DNA from: Terriglobales bacterium
Lineage (GTDB): Bacteria; Acidobacteriota; Terriglobia; Terriglobales; Acidobacteriaceae
NCBI GenBank assembly: GCA_025934735.1
Contig: JAICWP010000005.1
Span: forward strand, 62,001-126,000
Length of the DNA stretch: 64,000 nt
Direction: 5' to 3'
Shown here: in pieces, positions 34,170-40,822 of the stretch
Position numbering within the stretch: position 1 is the stretch's first letter
Layout of the letters: the number at the start of each line of letters is the position of its first letter
Translations under genes and position numbers: made by a program
The notes under the pieces: generated by a model
Told to the model about the DNA's origin: nothing
The model's input: only the letters and a program-made list of their open reading frames with translations
Databases searched by the model: none

Positions 34170-36242
34170 ATGTCACACGTTCCCCAGCCCGCGGAGGATG
34201 CTTCCGCCGAGCAGCGCTACCGGGCGCTGCTGGAAGTAACCGACGCCGTTGCCCTGCACCACGACCTCGACCAACTGCTGCACGATCTGGCGTACCGCCT
34301 GCGCAAAATTGTCCGCTTCGATTCCGTCAGCTTTGCCCTGCACGATCCGGCCGCCAATCTCATGCGCATCGCCCACATCGAAAGCTTCGGACAAGATCTC
34401 CCCGTACCGAAAACGATGGCTATCAACGACTCCGCCTCAGGACGGGTGTGGCAGACAGGAGAGCCGCTGGTCCTGCCCGATCTCAGCACCGCACCGCCAC
34501 TGGGCCCAGTGTTGAAGGCCTTGCAATCGTGCGGCTTTCACTCCTGCTGCGTGCTGCCGATCACCGTCGTGGATCGCCGCCTGGGGGCGCTGGCCCTAGC
34601 CAGCCGCGAAAAAAATGCCTACGGTAGCGCCGATCTGGAGTTCCTGCAACGCGTGGCCGAACAAGTTGGGCTGGCGGTGGACAATGTGGCGCAGCGGCAG
34701 CAAGCCCTGGCTTACCAGGAACAGATTGCCAGCGAGCGCGACCGCCTGCGGCTCCTGCTGGAAGTCAATAATGTGCTGGTTTCCAACCGCGACATCCGCG
34801 ATCTGTTTCCCGCCATCTCTGGTTGTCTGCGCCGGGTAGTGGCGCACGATTATGCCAGCCTCGCCCTGCTCCAACCCGATGCCTCGCTCCTGCGTTTGCA
34901 CGCGCTGGTGTTTCCTGAAGGCAAAGGCCTGGTGCATGAGGAAATGCTGTTTGCTGTGGAAGGCTCCGCCGGGGGCCGCGCTCTGGCCCAATGCCGGCCC
35001 TTGCTGGCCGACCCGCTGGATCCGGCAGAGTTTCCCGCCGAAATCACCTCTCGCATGGTTTCCGAAGGCGTGCGCTGCGCCTGCTGGCTGCCCCTGGTCA
35101 CACGCAACGCTGTGCTGGGCACGCTGAGTGTCGCCAGCCTAACAGAACACGCGATCCGCCAGGACGACGTGGAACTGCTGGCCCAGGTGGCCAGCCAGGT
35201 GGCCATCGCCCTGGAGAATGCGCTCGCGTTCCGTGAAATTGCCCAACTCAAGGACAAGCTGGCGCAGGAAAAGCTCTATCTTCAGGAGGAAATTCACTCC
35301 CAATACAACTTCGAAGAAATTGTGGGCGAGAGCCGCCTGCTGCGGACCGTGCTGCAGCAGGTGGAGACGGTCGCGCCTACCAGTGCAACAGTACTCATTT
35401 TGGGAGAGACGGGCACGGGTAAGGAATTGATTGCCCGCGCCATTCACGACCTGAGCACGCGGCGGGAGCAGACCTTTGTCAAAATGAGCTGTGCCGCCAT
35501 CCCCACAGGCCTGCTGGAGAGCGAGCTGTTTGGGCATGAAAGAGGGGCGTTCACCGGCGCCATCGTGCAGAAAGTCGGCCGCCTCGAACTGGCCCACAAA
35601 GGTACGCTGTTTTTGGACGAGGTGGGCGACATCCCTCTGGAGCTCCAACCCAAGCTGTTGCGAGCGCTACAGGAAAAAGAATTCGAGCGCCTGGGCAGCA
35701 CGCGCACCCAGCGGGTGGACACGCGAGTAGTGGCCGCCACCAATCGCGACCTGGCGCAGATGGTGGAGGAAGGCACCTTCCGGCGCGATCTGTACTATCG
35801 CCTGAATGTCTTCCCGGTGCGCATCCCGCCCCTTCGCGAACGCCGCGAAGACATTCCCCTGCTGGTCCGCTATTTTGCCCAGAAGTTTTGCCGGACTATT
35901 AACCGGCGCATCGAGACCATCCCTTCCGAAACCATGGAAGCCCTGGTCGCGTGGTCCTGGCCGGGCAACATCCGCGAACTGGAACACATGGTAGAACGCG
36001 CCGTCATTCTCTCGCCCGGGCCGGTCCTGAATGTGCCCATTGCGGAGTTGCGTCCGACCAATGGGGACGTGCACAATCTGGAACGGCTGGAAGATGCCGA
36101 GCGGGAGCACATCTTGCGGGTGTTGCGCGAAGCCGGAGGCGTAATCGGCGGCTCTGACGGCGCTGCTGTCCGCCTTGGCCTGAAGCGTACCACTCTCCAC
36201 TTCAAGATGAAAAAGCTCGGCATCAGCCGCGTTGATGTTTGA
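34170..36242 (+). CDS. FhlA-like sigma-54-dependent activator with two GAF domains
   Basis: A 690-aa enhancer-binding protein. Two GAF sensor domains occupy about residues 19-170 and 190-350, and a coiled linker precedes the AAA+ domain with Walker A GETGTGKE (412-419), the sigma-54 contact loop GAFTGA (459-464) and Walker B FLDEVGD (481-487). A Fis-type helix-turn-helix ends the protein (AAVRLGLKRTTLHFKMKKLG). Length and order match FhlA, the formate-responsive activator, but no hydrogenase or formate gene is near, so the ligand is unknown. The first GAF domain holds CGFHSCC, a Cys cluster that might sense redox or metal (inference). A candidate sigma-54 promoter lies downstream. Confidence 0.93.
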   Translation: MSHVPQPAEDASAEQRYRALLEVTDAVALHHDLDQLLHDLAYRLRKIVRFDSVSFALHDPAANLMRIAHIESFGQDLPVPKTMAINDSASGRVWQTGEPLVLPDLSTAPPLGPVLKALQSCGFHSCCVLPITVVDRRLGALALASREKNAYGSADLEFLQRVAEQVGLAVDNVAQRQQALAYQEQIASERDRLRLLLEVNNVLVSNRDIRDLFPAISGCLRRVVAHDYASLALLQPDASLLRLHALVFPEGKGLVHEEMLFAVEGSAGGRALAQCRPLLADPLDPAEFPAEITSRMVSEGVRCACWLPLVTRNAVLGTLSVASLTEHAIRQDDVELLAQVASQVAIALENALAFREIAQLKDKLAQEKLYLQEEIHSQYNFEEIVGESRLLRTVLQQVETVAPTSATVLILGETGTGKELIARAIHDLSTRREQTFVKMSCAAIPTGLLESELFGHERGAFTGAIVQKVGRLELAHKGTLFLDEVGDIPLELQPKLLRALQEKEFERLGSTRTQRVDTRVVAATNRDLAQMVEEGTFRRDLYYRLNVFPVRIPPLRERREDIPLLVRYFAQKFCRTINRRIETIPSETMEALVAWSWPGNIRELEHMVERAVILSPGPVLNVPIAELRPTNGDVHNLERLEDAEREHILRVLREAGGVIGGSDGAAVRLGLKRTTLHFKMKKLGISRVDV

Positions 36243-36380
36243 TTAGCCCCGGCGACAGCCGGCTGACACCCTGACGGCGGGCCGTCGCAATGCACTGACA
36301 CTCTCCCTGGCTCACCCAATCCTTATTTTCTAAATGCCTGTGTTTGCACTGTGTCCGCGGTCACAGTCGGCCGTGACTGC

Positions 36381-36395
36381 TGGCCTCTGGCGTGC
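36381..36395 (+). promoter_or_regulatory. Candidate sigma-54 promoter before the STAS gene
   Basis: TGGCCTCTGGCGTGC places GG (36382-36383) and GC (36394-36395) exactly 10 nt apart, the hallmark of -24/-12 promoters. The predicted start lies near 36407, 22 nt before the ATG. Inverted repeats GGTCAC...GTGACT (about 36358-36379) and GACGGC...GCCGTC (about 36274-36287) upstream could be activator sites. The -12 side lacks the full TTGC. Confidence 0.4.
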
Positions 36396-36428
36396 CCTTC
36401 CATCAGCCAGTCAGGGAAGGCGAACATC

Positions 36429-36722
36429 ATGTTCCGAGCAACAGTAGAGCATAACGGTGACCTGGTGACGCTGCGGATCGAAGGACGTTTAAGCGGACCG
36501 TGTCTTGCGGAATTGGAACAATGCTGGAGCCAAATCCATGCCGGCAACGGCACCCACCGGATAGTGGTGGACCTTAAAGAGGTGACGTTTGTCAGTTCGC
36601 AAGGCAAGCAGCTTCTGGAACGGCTTTGCCGCGCTGGTGCACGGCTAACGGCTGATGGGCTGATGACGCGGGCTCTGGTTGAGCAAATTGCTGATTCTGT
36701 GGGCCAGGAAAAACACATATAA
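36429..36722 (+). CDS. STAS-domain protein
   Basis: A 97-aa single-domain protein begun at the ATG at 36429, preceded by AGGGAAGG. It has the STAS strand-helix pattern: MFRATVEHNGDLVTLRIEGRL, HRIVVDLKEVTFVSSQGKQLLERL, GARLTADGLMTRALVEQI. The phosphorylation loop reads VSSQGK rather than DSSGLG, so it retains a Ser but loses the usual flanking residues. STAS proteins act in partner-switching or sensing complexes. It is 7 bp before the Crp/Fnr gene, so one operon is likely. Confidence 0.75.
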   Translation: MFRATVEHNGDLVTLRIEGRLSGPCLAELEQCWSQIHAGNGTHRIVVDLKEVTFVSSQGKQLLERLCRAGARLTADGLMTRALVEQIADSVGQEKHI

Positions 36723-36729
36723 GGGGGCG

Positions 36730-37299
36730 ATGATGTCCACAGTACACGCACCATACAACTTGGAAGTTGCCGACACGTGTCTGAACTGCCAACTCCGGGG
36801 ACGGGGCTATTTCTGCCACCTGGCGGGAGAGGAACTCCAGGCTCTGGCAGCGATTTCCTATTCCACCGTTTACCCGGAAGGATCGGTGCTGTTCGTGGAA
36901 GGGCAGATGCCCCGCGGGGTGTACATCCTGTGCCGGGGCAAGGCCAAGCTCTCCATGGTTTCCAAAGAGGGCAAGACTTTAATCCTTCGCATCTCCGAGC
37001 CGGGCGACGTCCTGGGCCTGAGTTCCTGCCTGCTCAGCCAACCTTACCAGGGGACGGTGGAAACGCTGACTCCCTGCCAAGTGAATTTCATTCGCCGCGA
37101 AGATTTCCTGCGCTACATTCGCTCCCACGCCAACGCTATGTTTCGGGTGGCGGAGTTTCTCAGCCGTGAGTACCAGTCCGTTGTCATGAGATCGGATCGC
37201 TGGGACTGGCCCACTCAGCGGCGGAGAAAATGGCACGCCTGCTCCTGGATTGGAAAGAGACGCGGGCCAATGGCAACGGCTCCACCGTCCTCAAGTTAA
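36730..37299 (+). CDS. Crp/Fnr-family regulator, N-terminal part (frameshifted)
   Basis: The sensor half of a Crp/Fnr regulator, started at the ATG at 36730 (AAGGGGG upstream). It has the cyclic-nucleotide-binding fold (VLFVEGQMPRGVYILCRGKAKL, ILRISEPGDVLGLSSCLL) and the dimer helix start FRVAEFLSREYQSV. An N-terminal CLNC plus a third Cys (residues 17, 20, 29) recalls the Fe-S cluster ligands of FNR. After about residue 151 the frame is lost; the matching continuation CHEIGSLGLAHSAAEKMAR lies in another frame. One missing T in the run at 37181-37182 explains it. The last about 40 residues are therefore not native. Confidence 0.8.
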   Translation: MMSTVHAPYNLEVADTCLNCQLRGRGYFCHLAGEELQALAAISYSTVYPEGSVLFVEGQMPRGVYILCRGKAKLSMVSKEGKTLILRISEPGDVLGLSSCLLSQPYQGTVETLTPCQVNFIRREDFLRYIRSHANAMFRVAEFLSREYQSVVMRSDRWDWPTQRRRKWHACSWIGKRRGPMATAPPSSS

Positions 37300-37616
37300 G
37301 TCTTACCCACGAAGAGATGGCGCAGATGATCGGCTCCAGCCGGGAGACGGTTACGCGTATGCTGGCCCGCTTTCGCGCCAGCAACTACATCGAAGTACAT
37401 GGCTCAACCCTGCTAATCCGCGATCGGGCCGCGCTGCAGGAAATTGCCAACAGCGATGGCGATGAGCAAGAGGTGGAAGCGCGCCTGCATCCAGTTGCCG
37501 GCAACGGTTCTGAGCGCCGCGCTTCCGCGGCAGGGCAGGGTGGCACCGCGGCAGCAGGATCTCGCTCCCGTTCACCCCGAGCAAGCGGCCCCGTTCTGCA
37601 GCTATCGGCCCGATAA
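37230..37616 (+). CDS. Crp/Fnr-family regulator, C-terminal HTH part (frameshifted)
   Basis: The DNA-binding half of the same regulator, in a different frame. The native segment really begins at about 37182 (CHEIGSLGLAHSAAEK) and continues MARLLLDWKETR, LTHEEMAQMIGSSRETVTRMLARF, the recognition helix of the Crp HTH, and NYIEVHGSTLLIRDRAALQEIA. After about 37450 the sequence is Ala/Gly/Ser-rich and unlike the family. If the single-base deletion is real the gene is a pseudogene; if it is an assembly error the full protein is about 295 aa. There is no ribosome site before the ATG at 37230, so this half would not be made independently. Confidence 0.75.
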   Translation: MARLLLDWKETRANGNGSTVLKLSLTHEEMAQMIGSSRETVTRMLARFRASNYIEVHGSTLLIRDRAALQEIANSDGDEQEVEARLHPVAGNGSERRASAAGQGGTAAAGSRSRSPRASGPVLQLSAR

Positions 37617-37648
37617 AGCATGGCATCTGACGTGAAGGAGGGCACCCC

Positions 37649-38101
37649 ATGAAAGCGTCCGGCATGTATTGCTGCGAGGTCTGCGGCGCCCCACAAAAGG
37701 GTGATGGTTGGTTCCTGATAACCGAGGATCCGGAGCGTGACACTCTCCAGATCTTGCAGTGGAACCGCCGTTTGGCGGAGCAGCCGGGAATGCGCCATCT
37801 CTGCTCGGCCGCCCATGTCGAGGATCTGGTCTCGCAGTGGATGGTCTCGGGCAGCCTGGATTACGGCTTCTCGCCTGCCCCTGGCTCCCAGGATCCTGTC
37901 GCGCCTACCGACACGGATGCCTCTTACCGCCTGGGTGAGTTGATGCTGGACCGGGCCAGCTTCGCCGCACTGGGCGAACGTCCGGACATGCTGAATTCCA
38001 TTCTCGATGCCATTGATGGTGCGCTGCAGGCCTCCATAAGCGCCAAATCCCTTTTGGGCGAAGAACAAGAGGAAGGGGCAGTCCCGGCTTACGATGCTTA
38101 G
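37649..38101 (+). CDS. Unknown CxxC protein
   Basis: A 150-aa protein with GGAGGG before its ATG. The N-terminus CCEVCGAPQKGDGWFLITED looks like a small zinc knuckle; a second Cys/His pair is at RHLCSAAHVEDLVSQWM near residue 50, so a Cys3-His or Cys4 site is possible. The C-terminal half is mainly helical and acidic (EEQEEGAVPAYDA). I do not recognise a family. Its stop lies 6 bp from the converging opcA stop. It may belong to the regulatory group that starts at 33.7 kb. Confidence 0.65.
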   Translation: MKASGMYCCEVCGAPQKGDGWFLITEDPERDTLQILQWNRRLAEQPGMRHLCSAAHVEDLVSQWMVSGSLDYGFSPAPGSQDPVAPTDTDASYRLGELMLDRASFAALGERPDMLNSILDAIDGALQASISAKSLLGEEQEEGAVPAYDA

Positions 38102-38107
38102 GCCGGC

Positions 38108-39229
38108 TCAGGCGGCCGACAGCGCCGGCGTGAGATCGCTGGCCATCCGCAACACTTCTTCGTAGAGCGCATCCCGCCCCAAAATTTCCAGCTCGCGGCT
38201 CACCAACCGGCTGGGAGAGTCCTCCCCGGTTCGCACCAGTCGGCGCAGCGGGGGTTGGCCGGGCAGTTCCGAACGCGTAGCCAGGCCCTTGCCATCCTGC
38301 GTGCGCGATACCACAAAGGTCGCCGCGTCTTTTTCGTCGCAACTGAGAAACACGGCGCATACGCCATGGCCGGGACGTTTGCCCTGCCGCAACTCCAGCC
38401 GCAGGCGCGAGCCGGTACGGCTCAATTCCCAAACGGCGGAAACATTCTGTTCCCTCGCCCCTTGCGGGGGGACCGGCTGCGGATTTCGGAATCCCAGCTG
38501 CCGCGCCAGCCAGGCCGCCAGCAGTAAGGCGTCGGCCTGCACACTCGATCCCTCGTTGCCGAATTCGACCACGACCCTGCGCAGGCGGTGAACATAGGGA
38601 GTGCGGGCCGGACCATCAAACAGTTGTGCGATCAGTTGCCGCCAGGAGGTCAGGCGCGACCACGCCAAGTCACTGACGGCCGTATCAGGGCTCTGGAAAA
38701 GGGAGTGCACCCGCGGCCAATCAGCCTGCAGATCCTCCAGCCCGGCGGAATCCACAATGATGCGCGACGCCAACTCGCGTAGCTGCTGAAACAGGTCGTT
38801 CCCCAGCGAGTTCGCGTCCCGCCACCACAGGAACACGGGTAGATCGGGCAGCACCAGCGCGCGAACAATGCTGGCGACGCGCGCCTGTGCCGCCGGCTTG
38901 GCAACGATGCTGATCAATTCCCTGCCGATATAGCGATTGCCGGTGTGAGAGGTGAGGCAGGAAGCAGACACTTCGGTGTGGATTTCCTGCTCCGCATTGG
39001 CGGCAGCCGGCGAGACCAGGATGGCCCGGCAAGGGTGTTGCATCACAATTGGGTCGAGCAGTTCGGCGGCGGCTTGCAGGTCGGCAGCCGCAAGGCAGTA
39101 CACCACCAGGTTCAACGTTCGCGAGCACAGCACCGGTCCCGTGCCCGACTTTTCAGCCTCGCTGCGCCACAGGTGGCGCAGTTCTTTCTCCACCTTGCCC
39201 GCATCCGCCGGAACTTCCGTATGAGACAT
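38108..39229 (-). CDS. opcA: Glucose-6-phosphate dehydrogenase assembly protein OpcA
   Basis: A 373-aa OpcA-family protein, begun at the ATG at 39229. Typical blocks are the N-terminal helical part with SRTLNLVVYC, CRAILVSP, the central ALVLPDLPVFLWWRD and DSAGLEDLQADWPRVHSLF, and DLAWSRLTSWRQLIAQLFD near residue 190. In cyanobacteria and actinobacteria OpcA binds G6PDH and keeps it in an active, redox-controlled state. It follows zwf by 14 bp on the same strand, the usual arrangement. Confidence 0.92.
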   Translation of the reverse strand: MSHTEVPADAGKVEKELRHLWRSEAEKSGTGPVLCSRTLNLVVYCLAAADLQAAAELLDPIVMQHPCRAILVSPAAANAEQEIHTEVSASCLTSHTGNRYIGRELISIVAKPAAQARVASIVRALVLPDLPVFLWWRDANSLGNDLFQQLRELASRIIVDSAGLEDLQADWPRVHSLFQSPDTAVSDLAWSRLTSWRQLIAQLFDGPARTPYVHRLRRVVVEFGNEGSSVQADALLLAAWLARQLGFRNPQPVPPQGAREQNVSAVWELSRTGSRLRLELRQGKRPGHGVCAVFLSCDEKDAATFVVSRTQDGKGLATRSELPGQPPLRRLVRTGEDSPSRLVSRELEILGRDALYEEVLRMASDLTPALSAA

Positions 39230-39243
39230 CAACCCTGCTTCTC

Positions 39244-40779
39244 CTATGGCTGGCGCCAGCAGCAGCCGCCCTGCAGCAGGCTGTCGGCTTCCGCCGGTCC
39301 CCAGCTTCCGGCAGCGTAGTTGGGAAATGAAGGCGCCGGCTGGCTCGCCCAGGCTTCCAGAATCGGGGTCAGGATGGACCATGCCGTCTCCACCGCATCG
39401 CGGTGCGCGAACAGACTCGGGTCGCCCAGCATGCAATCCAGCAGCAGCCGCTCGTAGGCGCTGGCCGAAGCCATGCCGAACGAGGTGGAATAACGAAAGT
39501 CCATGGTGACCGGGCGCACGTGAACCGCCGGGCCCGGCTGCTTGGCATTGAACTTCAGCGATATGCCTTCATCGGGTTGGATGCGGATAACCAGCAGGTT
39601 GGGCGAAACCTGGTCCGTGGGCGTGTGGTTGAACAGCAGCAGCGGCGCCTGCCGGAACTGGATGACGATTTCCGTAAGGTGCTTGGGCAGGCGTTTGCCG
39701 GTGCGCAGGTAGAACGGAACCCCCGCCCAGCGCCAGTTCTCGACGAAGAGCTTGAGCGCGACAAACGTTTCAGTGGTGGAATTGGGATTGATGCCGGGTT
39801 CGGAGCGATAGCCGGCGACCTGCTTGCCGTCTACCCAGCCGGGCCCGTACTGCCCGCGCACCACGCAGGAGTTCACGCGATCTCCGACCAGTGGCGGAAT
39901 GGCGCGCAGCACCTTGAGCTTCTCCGCGCGCACCTCGTCGGCGCCCATGGAAGCGGGCGGCTCCATGGCGGTCAGCGCCAGCACCTGGGAGAGATGATTC
40001 TGCACCATGTCGCGCAGGGCGCCCGATTCTTCATAATAGGAGGCGCGGTTCTCCACCCCCACGGTTTCCGCCGCCGTGATCTGCACGTGGTTCACGTAGC
40101 GGCGGTTCCAGATAGGCTCGAAAATCCCGTTGGCGAAGCGAAACACTAACAGGTTCTGGACCGTCTCTTTTCCCAGGTAGTGGTCAATGCGGTAGATCTG
40201 CTCTTCATGAAAGACCTTGGAGATTGCCTGGTTTAGCTCGCGCGCGCTTTGCAGGTCGTGGCCGAAAGGCTTTTCGATGATCAGCCGCCGCCAGCCCTTT
40301 TCCCCCTGCGCCAGCCCGGCGGCATCCAGTTGCTGCACGATGCCGGCAAAGGAACTGGGCGGCACCGCCAGGTAATAAACGCGATTGCCGTTGGTGCCTC
40401 GCTGGCGGTCAACCTCCTCCAGCAACGAGGAAAGGCTGGCATAGTCTTCGGGGTGGCCGGGATGGGCAGAAAGATAAAACAGGCCTTCGGCGAAGCTTTC
40501 CCACGCTTCCCGGTCTACCGGCCCCTGCTCGCCAAACTGTTCCACGGCCTCTTTCATGGCAGCGCGGAACTGCTCGTCGTTCATTTCGGTTCGCGAGAAC
40601 CCCACAACGGAGAAGCCGGCGGGCAGCAGGCGTTCGCGCGATAGGTTGTAGAGCGCGGGCATCAGCTTGCGCCGGGTCAGGTCGCCGGAGGCACCGAAGA
40701 TGACCATCACGCAAGGGTCGGGGGTGCGCTCCAGGCGAATGCCTTCGCGCAGCGGATTTTCCATGGTCAGGGCAGCCAC
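39244..40779 (-). CDS. zwf: Glucose-6-phosphate 1-dehydrogenase
   Basis: A 511-aa enzyme of the oxidative pentose phosphate pathway that makes NADPH and 6-phosphogluconolactone. It starts with GTG at 40779, supported by GAGGAGCG; an ATG five codons on is an alternative. The NADP site is VIFGASGDLTRRKLMPALYNL, the catalytic segment is RIDHYLGKETVQNLLVFRFAN near residue 200, and the structural EKPFGHDLQSA precedes it. Length is standard. It lies between the tal-pgi fusion and opcA. Confidence 0.97.
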   Translation of the reverse strand: MAALTMENPLREGIRLERTPDPCVMVIFGASGDLTRRKLMPALYNLSRERLLPAGFSVVGFSRTEMNDEQFRAAMKEAVEQFGEQGPVDREAWESFAEGLFYLSAHPGHPEDYASLSSLLEEVDRQRGTNGNRVYYLAVPPSSFAGIVQQLDAAGLAQGEKGWRRLIIEKPFGHDLQSARELNQAISKVFHEEQIYRIDHYLGKETVQNLLVFRFANGIFEPIWNRRYVNHVQITAAETVGVENRASYYEESGALRDMVQNHLSQVLALTAMEPPASMGADEVRAEKLKVLRAIPPLVGDRVNSCVVRGQYGPGWVDGKQVAGYRSEPGINPNSTTETFVALKLFVENWRWAGVPFYLRTGKRLPKHLTEIVIQFRQAPLLLFNHTPTDQVSPNLLVIRIQPDEGISLKFNAKQPGPAVHVRPVTMDFRYSTSFGMASASAYERLLLDCMLGDPSLFAHRDAVETAWSILTPILEAWASQPAPSFPNYAAGSWGPAEADSLLQGGCCWRQP

Positions 40780-40822
40780 ATTCGCTCCTCGTACGCGCTC
40801 AAATGTTCATGGCCCGGAACAG

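Noticed and set aside
37230-37299. Programmed frameshift in the Crp/Fnr gene
   Set aside because: No slippery heptamer or downstream stimulatory structure is evident at 37175-37190; a simple 1-nt deletion in a T-run is the more economical explanation.
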